Notes: generated from the letters alone by a model not told the origin. A DNA stretch of 44,247 nucleotides from CAVRZY01 sp963725415 (GCA_963725415.1 CAVRZY010000083.1:1-44247), one strand, 5' to 3'; shown: positions 17,992 to 26,933, counted from the first letter of the stretch. Translations and numbers: made by a program.

Positions 17992-18444
17992 TTACTTCCG
18001 GGCCTTCTTCTTGGCGACTTTCTTCGCCGGAGCCTTCTTGGCTACCTTCTTGGCTACCTTCTTGGCTGCCTTCTTCACCGCTTTCTTGGGAGCAGCTTTC
18101 TTGGCAACCTTCTTAGCCGGAGCTTTCACCGCGGCCTTCTTGGGCGGGGCCTTCCTCACCACCGCCTTGGCAGCCACCTTCTTCTTTGGCGGAGCTGCCT
18201 TGGGAGGGGCAGCCACTTTTGGCGGAGCTGCCTTGGGAGGGGCAGCCACTGGCTTCGCCTCTGCAACCGCTGGAGCGGCAGGAGCAGGCTCAAGTACGGG
18301 AACACTGGTTACTACTTCTTCCACTTCTTCCTCCTCTTCCGGACCATACTCTTCGAGGTCCGATTCTAGCTCGACATGCTCATCATTGAATTCGAAGTCG
18401 TCCCGCTCGTCCTCAGGCCAAGCGGACAAAGAAACATCAAACAT
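17992..18444 (-). CDS. Histone-H1-like protein with acidic head and Lys/Ala/Pro tail
   Basis: 150 residues from ATG 18444, chosen because AGGAGG lies 8 bp upstream; the longer in-frame start at 18474 has none. Residues 1-45 are strongly acidic (DEHVELESDLEEYGPEEEEE). From about 65 to the end the chain is almost only Lys, Ala, Pro and Val in KKAAPKKA/KKVAKK repeats, like eukaryotic H1 tails and bacterial AlgP/Hc1 proteins. Such tails bind DNA or RNA without sequence specificity. An acidic head followed by a basic tail suggests self-masking or a partner contact. Low-complexity DNA here is prone to slippage, so repeat number may vary between strains. Confidence 0.75.
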   Translation of the reverse strand: MFDVSLSAWPEDERDDFEFNDEHVELESDLEEYGPEEEEEVEEVVTSVPVLEPAPAAPAVAEAKPVAAPPKAAPPKVAAPPKAAPPKKKVAAKAVVRKAPPKKAAVKAPAKKVAKKAAPKKAVKKAAKKVAKKVAKKAPAKKVAKKKARK

Positions 18445-18673
18445 TTCTTCTGCCTCCTGTACGAGCGCGGTCAACCCTTAGAATAACTCGTTTTCATCGG
18501 AAGGCAAGAGCGGAGTAAAAAAAAGTTGCGCCGACACGCGCATCGGCTCAGCTTCCGCGCAGCAACGCCCGAAACCGTGCGTTCCTGGCTCACGAACAAG
18601 TTCACGCTGCCGCGGCCGGCGTGAGGCAGGTCCACGCCTGCCCTGCGCGGCCAGCACCGGTGGGGACAGCTCC

Positions 18674-20290
18674 CTAGGATGGCTGAACGGAGGCGCGCCG
18701 CACGGGGCTGGGTTTGCGCGTAGCGGACTTGGGCTGGGGCCGCCTGGTCACGCTCCGCTTCACGGAGGCCTTGGTTTCCGGGGCCGCGGCTGGAATCAGC
18801 AGCAGGTCCCCGGCCTCGGGGGGGCCGGCCACCTTCTGGTTCGCCGCCAGGATCGACTCTCGTGACATGCGGTAGCGCTGCGCGATTGTGGCCAGCGTCT
18901 CCCCCTCTCCGACGCGGTGCATGCGCCAACTGGCCCGCCGGCTGGCAGGCACGGTCTCCAGGGCCGAGCGCAGCGCACCTGCGGTCCCCTTGGGAGCATG
19001 CAACGTATATCCAACGGGCGCCACGTTCTTCAGCAAGGCGGGATTCAACTCGCGGATCTGCGAAACCGGGCTCTCCGCCAGGTCTGCCACTAGCAGCAGG
19101 TGGGTGGGAGCGTTGATCTCGATCGTGTCGTATTCTACCGGAGGATCCAGCTCCAGCCCTTCCAGCCCGTACTGCCGCGCGTTCTTTGCCATGATCGTCA
19201 TGGCCAGGATGATCGGCACGTGGTTGGCGGTCTCCTTGGGCAGAACGTTGCGCCGCCGCAGTTCCCAGAAGTCCGCGTAGCCCGTACGCTCGACTGCCTT
19301 CTCGACGACCCCAGGCCCACAGTTGTAGGCAGCCATGGCGAGATACCAGTCCCCGAACTGGTGGTAGAGGTCCCGCAAGTGCCACGCTGCCGCCCGCGTG
19401 GCCCTCTCCGGATCCAGCCGGTCGTCCGTGTAGGCCGTTTGCGTCAACCCGTATTCCCGGCCCCGCATCCACACGAACTGCCACATCCCGGTGGCCCTCT
19501 TCCTGGATACCGCGCGCGGCAGGAATCCGGACTCAGCCTGGGCCAGATGGATCAACTCCTGTGGAATCCCCTCCTCGTCGAAGATCCTTTGAATCAGTGA
19601 CCGATACCGCCCAGACCGCCGTAATCCGTTCACCAGAATCTTCCGGCCTCGCTCGGTGGAAAAGTAGTGAATGTAGCCCAGGACCGCATCGTTCACCTCC
19701 AGCGGCAACTGCGAGACCGTGGCCCGCACCTCCTCGATCACCTTGTTCTTGATGGTTGGATCGATCGGAAAGGTCATCTGGGGGATGTCTTCCAAGGGAG
19801 GCTTCTCGAAGCCCGGCTCGGCCAGCACTTCACCCGACCCCAGCCCCACCAGATCGTAGCGGTGAATGGCCTCCACCAGCTCCTCTAGCTTCTTCTCCAA
19901 CACAACCCGGTCGCGGGCTCGCTCCGGCGCGGACAGCAGCAGATCGACGGCCTGATCGAATTCCCGCCGCGCCCCCGCCTCGTCCCCCTCCTGGTAGTGT
20001 TTCTTGCCTAGTTGGTAGTGCCAATCGGCTTCCCGAATCAAGGACTCCGCCCTGGTGGGCCGAAGGATCTGCTGGCTGGGCGCCACCACCACCCTGGGAG
20101 GGTTCCTCCACTCCAGGCTCGGTTCCAGGCGTGGCGGTTCCGGGGTGACAAACTTGGGGACCGGCGGCCTTGGGGCGGGGGGAAGAAACGAATTCCGGAA
20201 GGCCGCCGGCTTTGTGGACACACAACTGATCAGCCCGCTGGTCAACGCCAGGAACCAGATCCACCCTGACAATTTGTTAAGAGGATTCAT
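18674..20290 (-). CDS. mltD: MltD-type membrane-bound lytic transglycosylase with LysM
   Basis: 538 residues from ATG 20290; the longer in-frame start at 20317 would spoil the lipoprotein signal. The lipobox LISC places the acylated Cys at 23. An SLT domain follows, with the catalytic Glu at about 253 in LAQAESGF, then RATGMWQF and AAYNCGPG motifs. After a linker with a degenerate LysM-like segment comes a clear C-terminal LysM (HRVGEGETLATIAQRYRMS) and a basic tail. The enzyme cleaves the MurNAc-GlcNAc bond of peptidoglycan, forming 1,6-anhydro ends, and is anchored in the outer membrane. The gene is monocistronic, with about 190 bp of non-coding DNA before the lysine-rich gene. Confidence 0.88.
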   Translation of the reverse strand: MNPLNKLSGWIWFLALTSGLISCVSTKPAAFRNSFLPPAPRPPVPKFVTPEPPRLEPSLEWRNPPRVVVAPSQQILRPTRAESLIREADWHYQLGKKHYQEGDEAGARREFDQAVDLLLSAPERARDRVVLEKKLEELVEAIHRYDLVGLGSGEVLAEPGFEKPPLEDIPQMTFPIDPTIKNKVIEEVRATVSQLPLEVNDAVLGYIHYFSTERGRKILVNGLRRSGRYRSLIQRIFDEEGIPQELIHLAQAESGFLPRAVSRKRATGMWQFVWMRGREYGLTQTAYTDDRLDPERATRAAAWHLRDLYHQFGDWYLAMAAYNCGPGVVEKAVERTGYADFWELRRRNVLPKETANHVPIILAMTIMAKNARQYGLEGLELDPPVEYDTIEINAPTHLLLVADLAESPVSQIRELNPALLKNVAPVGYTLHAPKGTAGALRSALETVPASRRASWRMHRVGEGETLATIAQRYRMSRESILAANQKVAGPPEAGDLLLIPAAAPETKASVKRSVTRRPQPKSATRKPSPVRRASVQPS

Positions 20291-20386
20291 CCACTTCCTG
20301 GCCGAACCCTCCCGCACTGAGGGACCTTGCCAGTCGAAACTAAGACTCTAACCGAATGCCACTCTGAGGGTCAAGCTCGCCACCCG

Positions 20387-22483
20387 CTACTCCTCTTCCT
20401 CCTCCTCGCCCGCCTTGGCGGCCTTGACAGCCGCGATGATCTTCTCCGCCTGTGGCTGGGGCACGAAATCGTAGTGGCTGAACTCCATGCTGAAGGAAGC
20501 ACGCCCCTGAGTCATCGAGATCAGGTCGTTCTGGTAGTTCAGCATCTCCGCCATCGGCGCCTGGGCGCGGATGATCTGCGTTCCCCCACGCGTGTCCATC
20601 CCCGAAATGCGCCCACGCCGCCCGTTCAGATCGCCCATCAAATCGCCGGCATATTCCACTGGCGCCTGGACTTCCACGTTCATGATGGGTTCCAGCAAGG
20701 CCGGTTTGGCCTGCTGCATGGCCGCCTTGAACGCCTTTCGGGCCGCCAGTTTGAAGGAAAGCTCCGAGGAATCGACCTCGTGATACGACCCGTCGTACAG
20801 GGTCACACGGAAATCCACCACCGGATAGCCGGCCAGGAAGCCGACTTCGGCTGCTTCGATGATGCCCTTCTCCACCGCCGGGATGTAGTTCCTGGGAATA
20901 GCCCCGCCGAAAATGTCGTTGACGAACTCGAACTTCGCGCCGCGTGGCAGAGGCTCCATCGTGATCCGGCAGTCTCCGAACTGCCCGTGCCCGCCAGTCT
21001 GCTTCTTGTGCCGCCCCTGCACGTCGGCCGTCCCCCGGATGGTTTCCCGGTAGGGAATCTTGGGCGCCTTCAGCGTCACATCTACCCCGTACCGCTTCTT
21101 CAGCCGGCTGACGATCACCTCGACGTGCTGCTGCCCGCTGCCCGCCAGCAAGAATTCCTTAGTCTGCGGGTCGCGGTAGAACCGCAGTGACTGGTCTTCT
21201 TCCAGGATTCTCTGGACCGCGTTGCCGACACGATCCTCGTCCTGCCGGGATTTAGCTTCGATGGCGTAAGCAATCGAGGGTTCCGCCAGCTTGACGGGCA
21301 GGTAGGCAATCGGCGAGCTTTTGTCGCACAGCGTGTCGCCGGTGAGCGTCTCCTTCAGCTTGGCTACCGCCCCGATGTCCCCTGCGCGCAGTTCGGTCAC
21401 TGGCTGGATGGTCTTCCCCATCAGGCAGCCTATGTGCGCAAGCCGTTCGACGGCCCCCGTGCGGCTGTTTTGTAGGCCCGCATCGTTCTTCACTACCCCC
21501 GAGTAAACCTTAAAGTAGGAGACCCGCCCCGCAAACGGATCCGCGATGGTCTTGAAAACAAAGGCGGACACCGGGTCGGAATCCGACACCGCCCGGGTCA
21601 CTTCCTGGTCCCCTGCTGTCGCCAGGATCGATGCTCGCTCGACCGGCGCCGGGAAGTTCGCCAGCGCGAAGTCCAGAATCAGGTCCGAACCGATATTGTG
21701 GACAGCGGAAGCGCACAACACCGGAAAGATCTGGTGTTCCAGGACCGCTTTCCGCAGCCCTTCCAGCAGATGCTCCGGCGACAGAGTGCCCTTGTCAAAG
21801 AACTCTTCCATTAGCGCGTCGTTGCCTTCGGCCACCATCTCCACTAGCGCTTCATGCGCTTTCTGAGCCGCTTCAGCCAGTTCGCCCGGGATCTCCCCCT
21901 CGCTGCCTCGCCCGTCACCGTCCGCCGTGTAGGTGTAGGCTTGCATCCGCACCAGGTCTACAACTCCTCGGAACTCCCGTTCGCTGCCGACCGGCAACTG
22001 GACGGGAATGGCGGTGCGCCCAAAATTGGCGTGCAGGCTCTGCAGCGCTCGTTCAAAGCTGGCCCGTTCCCGGTCTAATTTGTTGACCACGATGGCCCGC
22101 GGCAGCTTGTAGCTCTCCGCGAACTCCCACACCTTCTCAGTCTGTACCTCCACGCCCGCCACGCCGTCCACCAGCACCAAAGCCGAATCGGCAGCCACCA
22201 GGGAGGCGTGCGTATCATTGATGAAAATATTGAAACCCGGCGTGTCCAGAAGGTTCAACTTCGATCGCTTCCACTCCAGGAAGGCCAGTGCGGTCGAGAT
22301 GGTCACCTGCCGCTGGATCTCGTCGTCGTCGAAGTCGGTGAGCGTGTTGCCCTCCTCAACCCGCGTCAGCCGGTTGGTAGCCCCGGCGGTGTACAACAAG
22401 CCCGCGGCCAGCGAGGTCTTGCCGCTGTGACCGTGGCCGATCAGACCGATATTCCGAATGTCCTTACCGTCGCATACCTTCAC
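20387..22483 (-). CDS. EF-G-like translational GTPase (EF-G2 type)
   Basis: 698 residues from GTG 22483, which has AGGGAG 8 bp upstream; the in-frame ATG at 22543 would add a non-conserved 20-residue head. G1 is GHGHSGKT, G3 DTPGF and G4 NKLDRE. The G2 box reads QRQVTIST rather than the canonical RGITI, which marks the EF-G-like paralogue group (PRK12740 type) rather than the housekeeping translocase. Domains II-V are complete (HKKQTGGHGQFGD and GRRGRISGMDTRGG). The chain ends in a run of Glu. It probably binds ribosomes and hydrolyses GTP, in translocation, recycling or a stress role. It is the last gene of a minus-strand run. Confidence 0.85.
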   Translation of the reverse strand: MKVCDGKDIRNIGLIGHGHSGKTSLAAGLLYTAGATNRLTRVEEGNTLTDFDDDEIQRQVTISTALAFLEWKRSKLNLLDTPGFNIFINDTHASLVAADSALVLVDGVAGVEVQTEKVWEFAESYKLPRAIVVNKLDRERASFERALQSLHANFGRTAIPVQLPVGSEREFRGVVDLVRMQAYTYTADGDGRGSEGEIPGELAEAAQKAHEALVEMVAEGNDALMEEFFDKGTLSPEHLLEGLRKAVLEHQIFPVLCASAVHNIGSDLILDFALANFPAPVERASILATAGDQEVTRAVSDSDPVSAFVFKTIADPFAGRVSYFKVYSGVVKNDAGLQNSRTGAVERLAHIGCLMGKTIQPVTELRAGDIGAVAKLKETLTGDTLCDKSSPIAYLPVKLAEPSIAYAIEAKSRQDEDRVGNAVQRILEEDQSLRFYRDPQTKEFLLAGSGQQHVEVIVSRLKKRYGVDVTLKAPKIPYRETIRGTADVQGRHKKQTGGHGQFGDCRITMEPLPRGAKFEFVNDIFGGAIPRNYIPAVEKGIIEAAEVGFLAGYPVVDFRVTLYDGSYHEVDSSELSFKLAARKAFKAAMQQAKPALLEPIMNVEVQAPVEYAGDLMGDLNGRRGRISGMDTRGGTQIIRAQAPMAEMLNYQNDLISMTQGRASFSMEFSHYDFVPQPQAEKIIAAVKAAKAGEEEEEE

Positions 22484-22791
22484 GCTGTTGCTCCCTACTG
22501 GTGGCTGGCTTGGGTGGGCTGCCCAAAACGTGGATGGTAGCACAGTCCGCGCCTATCGGTCAGGGGCGCACGCCTGTCCTGCTAAGGCCCCATTTCTTTG
22601 CGGCTCTGGAAGATCCCGCGTGTTGGCCACTTTCGGTGTCGCCGACCAATTGACGATTCGAGCGTCCCGTCGCGCCAGACACAGCAATCGCCAATCCCAC
22701 AATCGTCAAATCGTCAATTCCCTCGGCACAGCCGCTGTGCCCGCACCTGCTGCTCGCTGGGCTGTCTGGTTGTGGCCATGCCGCGCTGGGA
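22484..22791. other. 308-bp gap upstream of the EF-G-like gene
   Basis: No coding frame with protein-like character is seen. It holds a candidate minus-strand promoter near 22534-22563 and a patch of short degenerate direct repeats (TCGTCAA, CGTCAATT and relatives) at 22685-22720. I looked for RNase P RNA, often found near zinc-ribbon genes, and did not see its conserved helices. Confidence 0.5.
22534..22563 (-). promoter_or_regulatory. Candidate sigma-70-type promoter for the EF-G-like gene
   Basis: Read on the minus strand, CTGACC (22563-22558) is separated by 18 bp from TACCAT (22539-22534), about 50 bp before the GTG start. Both boxes are imperfect; the position is sensible. Low confidence. 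Confidence 0.3.
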
Positions 22792-23563
22792 TCAGGGTCC
22801 GGCTTCCAGAGAATGCGTCTCCGGTGCGGGCTCCACGCCGAGTTCCTCGGCTTCTACCGGAGGGTTGTAATACAGGATCCGGCCGCAGCTCTCGCAGAAC
22901 ATCACCCGATCTGCCTTCCTGAGGTCCTGGAAGAACTGGAGCCGCAGCGCCAGGTGGCAGGCTGAGCAGCGACTCTCGGTGGCTTCGGCCACCGCCACCC
23001 CCTTCCTCTTCTTGCGGATCCGTTCGTAAGCCGAATAGACTTCCGCCGCCAGCGCCGAAATCACCTGCTGGCGTTGCCTCTGGAGTCTCCTCGAGACTCC
23101 TTTGGTCGGCAGCCGTCCGTTCCCGCGCCCGCTGCGTCTCGGCCTCTACCTGTTGTTTCTCTGCGGTCAGAGCCGCTTCAGCCGCCTTCAGGTTCTGCTC
23201 CAAGGCCTCTGACTCGCCCATCCGATCCAGAATGCGGTCCTCATGCTTGCGAATGGCCGCTTCGCAAAACTCGATCTCTCGCTTGAAGGCCGCATACTGC
23301 TCGTTGGTCCGCGCTTCCAGCATCTGGTCTCTCAGTTTGGACACCTTCTGTTCCTGAGTCTGGACCTCCAGCTCGAGCTGCTTCCGCTCCCTCTGGTTGG
23401 CAGCCAGCGCGGCCCGGTCGGCCTGCACTTTCCGGCTATGAGCATCGAGCGTCTTGGCGATCTCGGCGACGTGCTTGGGGAGGGAAGCTATTTCGCGTCG
23501 CAGTTCGTCGATCCGGCTGTCCAGGTCTTGTAGTTGGATGACCAGTCGCAGGTCCGGGACCAT
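22792..23563 (-). CDS. Coiled-coil C4 zinc-ribbon protein, frameshifted near 23085
   Basis: ATG 23563 overlaps the murJ stop as TAATG. The first 155 residues are a long coiled coil (LQDLDSRIDELRREIASLP, then RERTAADQRSLEE). The frame then runs off. One base over it resumes as LQRQRQQVISALAAEV and ends in a C4 zinc ribbon (CSACHLAL and FCESCGRILYY) at 22792. Together this makes the usual roughly 255-residue zf-RING_7/DUF164-type protein, a widespread family without a settled role, often linked to nucleic-acid functions. The slip coincides with a perfect 8-bp hairpin (GGAGTCTC-CTC-GAGACTCC, 23082-23100), a likely sequencing compression. Confidence 0.82.
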
Positions 23564-25221
23564 TACTTCTCGATTCTAGCACGCCGCCGGGACAGCCCCT
23601 TGGACAGCGGCGTCGAGAGTGCCTGCACCGCCGCCTCGAACTCATCCACTTTCGCTGCCCGGCAGACCCCGTAGAACACGCCCACGCCTACTGGGATCGA
23701 AACCGCGAGGTCAGTCAGGCGCCCCAGTCGGGTGACCCCCAGCCAATCCTGAATCACATGGCTGGACACCGCGATGGCCCCTCCCATGACGAGCGAGGCG
23801 GTTGCGATCTTACCCAGGCTCCGCAGGAGCGCTCGCCCATGGATGCCCCCGATGCGGCCCCGCAGAATCCAGAACAGCGTGATCGAGCCGAACAGCGCCA
23901 CCCCCGAGGTGGCCAGTGCCAGACCGGCATGTCCCAGGTTCGCCACCCGCGTCATGGTCCAGGCCACCAGGTAGTTGATGAGGATGGATGCCAGGCTCAC
24001 TAAGGCCGGCACGCGGGCACTGCCCAGCGCGTAGAAGGCCGGCGCCAGCACCTTCAGGGCCGAATACCCAGCCAAGCCCACGGCGTAGGAAGACAGCGCC
24101 ACCGCGGTCTGGTGCGTGTCATAGGCCTCGAACTTCCCCCCCTGGTATATCGTCCCGATCATCGAGTCGCCCAGGATCACCAGGCCAACTGAGGACGGCA
24201 GCGTCAGCAGAAACACCATCCCCAGGGAGCGCGACAGGGTTCGGCGGAACTCTTCCAGGTTGCCCAGGGCCGCGCTCCGGGAGATCGACGGGAGCGTGGC
24301 CGAGGCTATGGCCACCCCAAACAGCCCCAGCGGAAGCTGCATGAACCGAAAGGCATACTGGAGCCAGCTTACTGGCCCGTTCACGTCCCGCAAGGGGTCC
24401 ACGATGCTGGAGGCGAAATTGGTGTTCACCATCACGTTCACCTGCACCGCAGCGCTCCCAATGATCGCCGGTCCCATCAGCCGGATGATACGGCGCAGCC
24501 CCGGATCCGACCAGTTCAGCCGGAACCGGAAGGGGAAGCCGATTCGTCTCATGCTGGGGAGCTGCCAGACCAGTTGCAGGGCCCCTCCCAGCACCACCCC
24601 GCCCGCCATCCCTGCGATCGGGCTGATGCCCAAATGCGGGCCAGCCAGGAATCCCAGCGCCAGCCCGAACACCACCGATCCTAGGTTGAACATGGTCGAG
24701 GCCAGTGCCGGCACCCCAAACCGATTGCAAGCGTTCAGCACCCCCATGGCTTGCGCCGCCAACGCCACCAACAGCAGGAACGGGAACATGATCCGGGTCA
24801 TGGTTATCGCCAGCGCGAACTTGTCCGGGTCCTTGGCCGCCCAGCCCGGCGCCAGCAATCCCACCAGCAGCGGCGCGAAGATCATTCCCAAGACGCACAG
24901 CCCCCCCACGATTAGCACCACTGCCGTCCCTACCAAATTCGACAGTTCCGCCGCCTCCTTCTTTCCCTTCCCCGTGAGGTATTCGGTTAAGGTGGGTACG
25001 AAGGCCGCCGACAGGGCTCCCTCGGCGAACAGGTCTCGCGTCAGGTTCGGGATCCGGAATCCCAGCGCGAAGGCGTCGTACAGCTTGCCTGCCCCGAACA
25101 GCCGGGCCATCACGATCTCTCGTACCACCCCCGTCACCCGGCTCAGCAACACCGCCGCGGAGATGATCCCGGCTGAGCGTACGATGTTTTCGTGAGGCTC
25201 TCCCCCGCGCTCCACGCTCAC
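23563..25221 (-). CDS. murJ: Lipid II flippase MurJ (MviN family)
   Basis: 552 residues from GTG 25221, which overlaps the hpt stop as GTGA; longer in-frame starts lie inside hpt. About 14 membrane helices. N-terminal SAGIISAAVLLSRVTGVVREI and RLFGAGKLYDAFALGFRIP are typical MurJ signatures, with Arg and Asp in the central cavity. It flips undecaprenyl-linked peptidoglycan precursor across the inner membrane and is essential in most rods. It is placed in a tight run hpt-murJ-zinc-ribbon with overlapping stops and starts. Confidence 0.92.
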   Translation of the reverse strand: MSVERGGEPHENIVRSAGIISAAVLLSRVTGVVREIVMARLFGAGKLYDAFALGFRIPNLTRDLFAEGALSAAFVPTLTEYLTGKGKKEAAELSNLVGTAVVLIVGGLCVLGMIFAPLLVGLLAPGWAAKDPDKFALAITMTRIMFPFLLLVALAAQAMGVLNACNRFGVPALASTMFNLGSVVFGLALGFLAGPHLGISPIAGMAGGVVLGGALQLVWQLPSMRRIGFPFRFRLNWSDPGLRRIIRLMGPAIIGSAAVQVNVMVNTNFASSIVDPLRDVNGPVSWLQYAFRFMQLPLGLFGVAIASATLPSISRSAALGNLEEFRRTLSRSLGMVFLLTLPSSVGLVILGDSMIGTIYQGGKFEAYDTHQTAVALSSYAVGLAGYSALKVLAPAFYALGSARVPALVSLASILINYLVAWTMTRVANLGHAGLALATSGVALFGSITLFWILRGRIGGIHGRALLRSLGKIATASLVMGGAIAVSSHVIQDWLGVTRLGRLTDLAVSIPVGVGVFYGVCRAAKVDEFEAAVQALSTPLSKGLSRRRARIEK

Positions 25222-25772
25222 TGATTCCGCTCCAGCTTCATCACCGCCACATAACCCAGATTTCGATACAACTGCTTGTAATCCAAGCCGCAACCGACCA
25301 CAAACCGATCGGGGATCTCGAAGCATCGAAACTCCACCGGAACCTGCACGATCCTCCGCGAGGTGCGGTCCAGCAAGGTGCATACGGCCAGCGAATTCGG
25401 GCCTCGAGCAGCCAGGGTCTGGAGCAGATAGCGCGCTGTGAAGCCCGTGTCCACGATGTCTTCCACCAGCAGCACGTCCTCTCCTTCAATGCTCTCGTCG
25501 AGGTCCTTGGCGATCCGCACCAACCCCGGCGCCGTGGTCTTGGTCGAGAAGCTCGATATGGACAGAAAGTCGATTTTCACCGGAATGTCAATGGCACGCG
25601 CCAAGGCGGTCAGAAAGAACACCGAGCCTTTCAAGACCCCGATCAGTTTCAGGTCCCGCCCGCGGAATCGCTCGGAGATTTCGGCGGCCACCTCTCGGAT
25701 TCGTTGTTGGACCTGTTCTTCGGTATACAGAATCCGCTCGATCTCGGCGGGAAGCGCTTTGGGTTCGCTCAT
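25218..25772 (-). CDS. hpt: Hypoxanthine phosphoribosyltransferase
   Basis: 184 residues from ATG 25772, with GGAGAGGAG upstream; the longer in-frame start at 25883 crosses an intergenic repeat and is rejected. VLLVEDIVDTGFTA is the PRPP-binding loop. LKGSVFF near residue 50 binds pyrophosphate, and RFVVGCGLDYKQLYRNL near the end contacts the purine. It salvages hypoxanthine/guanine to IMP/GMP. The stop overlaps the murJ start. The upstream neighbour is a cytidylate-kinase-like/nuclease fusion. Confidence 0.93.
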   Translation of the reverse strand: MSEPKALPAEIERILYTEEQVQQRIREVAAEISERFRGRDLKLIGVLKGSVFFLTALARAIDIPVKIDFLSISSFSTKTTAPGLVRIAKDLDESIEGEDVLLVEDIVDTGFTARYLLQTLAARGPNSLAVCTLLDRTSRRIVQVPVEFRCFEIPDRFVVGCGLDYKQLYRNLGYVAVMKLERNQ

Positions 25773-25800
25773 GGTCTCCTCTCCCGAAAATGACGCACGC

Positions 25801-25860
25801 CGAAAACGGGGACTGCCACCAATTGCGCAGTCGGCAATTGGATGGCTGTACCCGTTTTCG
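25801..25860. repeat. Palindromic intergenic repeat, copy 1
   Basis: CGAAAACGGG at the left pairs with CCCGTTTTCG at the right. Inside, ACCAATTGC pairs with GGCAATTGG around GCAGT. The same core, CCAATTGCGCAGT followed by GGCAATTGG and CCCGTTTT, recurs at 34079-34136. It lies in the 207-bp gap between hpt and the kinase-nuclease gene. It looks like a REP-type dispersed palindrome. Confidence 0.7.
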
Positions 25861-25979
25861 CCCTTACCGCCACCCTCCGACAAACCGGCATTTTCATGCT
25901 TCTCTGTGACACCCTGGGGCTTGGGTACTGACTCTATCGGCTCGGCCTTGCTTCAAGATCAGGTTTTCAAAGCCCTCTC

Positions 25980-26933
25980 TCACGTCCTCACCAGCCGCTC
26001 CGCCAGCCCATACTTGAAAATCAGGTTCTCAAAATCCTTCTGGTAAAAGACCTGGATGTTGACGTGCGGATAAATGGCCCGCAACAACTTGATCTTGCGA
26101 TTCTTCTTCGTCACCAAGGACTGCTTCATGGTGGTCAGCTCGACGTACAGATCGAACTCTGGAAGAAAGAAATCCGGCGTAAACGCCTCCAGCACCTTGC
26201 CGTCCTTGCCCCACTGGATGGGGAAGCTCCGGGGTTCATACTCCCAGGCCACCCGGTAGAACTCCAGCAGGTTGGCGAACACCTCTTCGCTGGGATGCAC
26301 GAAGGCCGCGCCTTTCAGACTCACCCTTCCAGGCGGCACAATACCGTGTTTGGAGAGCTTTAGCCGCACCTGGAATTGCAGATGCGCCTCCGCCAGGGGC
26401 GAAAGCAGGCCTTGCTCCCGCAGGCCCCGCGCATTTACGGCGGTTTCAATGAGTTCCGCGATGTGCTCGGAATCCAGAGAGGCGGTGTTGAACACCAAGT
26501 CAAATAAGTGCGCCGGCGCGCCCACCAGGCCGAACTTCTGTTTGCGATAGGCCCGCTGCTCAGCCTCCAGCCGCCGCAACATCTGCTTGGCCGCCGCGCG
26601 ATCCAGCCGCTGCTCCAGCATCAGCGTGCCCTGCCGCCGCGCCTCCGGCGCCACCACCTGCACGCGCAACACTGAGGGCAACTCCTTGAACAGAAGCTCG
26701 CCCCCCTCGGTGCTCACCACCAGGTCGTGCTCGGTCGCCAGGCGCGCCAGAATCGAGACCACCGCATCTCGAAAGGCTTTGTCGGGAACCGCCGATTCCG
26801 TCCCGAATTCCTGCTCGATCAGGCCGCGCAGGCACGCATCCGTGACCAGTTCAAAGCGCAGCCGGTGCGCCGCCAGCCGCGCCACTTCTTCGTGCCGGCA
26901 GCCCGGTTGCCCGGAGACCGTGATCAGCGCCAT
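25980..26933 (-). CDS. Cytidylate-kinase-like domain fused to a PD-(D/E)xK-like domain
   Basis: 317 residues. Residues 1-195 resemble the cytidylate-kinase-like family (ITVSGQPGCRHEEVARLAA at the start, then a lid-like Arg-rich helix and VFNTASLDSEHIAELIETAV). The P-loop lacks a normal GK[ST]. Residues 200-317 form a second domain with EAFTPDFFLPEFDLYVELTT and KKNRKIKLLRAIYPHVNIQV, which reads as a restriction-nuclease fold (PDF-x9-VEL), although the usual Lys of E-x-K is Thr. From memory, similar C-terminal domains occur beside hpt elsewhere; I cannot verify this. A nucleotide-sensing or DNA/RNA-processing role is possible. The protein lies between gas-vesicle accessory genes and hpt. Confidence 0.6.
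   Translation of the reverse strand: MALITVSGQPGCRHEEVARLAAHRLRFELVTDACLRGLIEQEFGTESAVPDKAFRDAVVSILARLATEHDLVVSTEGGELLFKELPSVLRVQVVAPEARRQGTLMLEQRLDRAAAKQMLRRLEAEQRAYRKQKFGLVGAPAHLFDLVFNTASLDSEHIAELIETAVNARGLREQGLLSPLAEAHLQFQVRLKLSKHGIVPPGRVSLKGAAFVHPSEEVFANLLEFYRVAWEYEPRSFPIQWGKDGKVLEAFTPDFFLPEFDLYVELTTMKQSLVTKKNRKIKLLRAIYPHVNIQVFYQKDFENLIFKYGLAERLVRT

Noticed and set aside
18471..19484. 337-residue minus-strand frame over the transglycosylase
   Set aside because: It is a Gly/Arg-rich shadow of the MltD-type gene with no domain content.
22484..22791. RNase P RNA beside the zinc-ribbon gene
   Set aside because: Read on both strands; none of the conserved GAGGAAAGTCC or ACAGAA-type segments is present.
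25773..25883. Longer N-terminus for hypoxanthine phosphoribosyltransferase
   Set aside because: It would translate the palindromic repeat; the ATG at 25772 has a ribosome site and matches family length.
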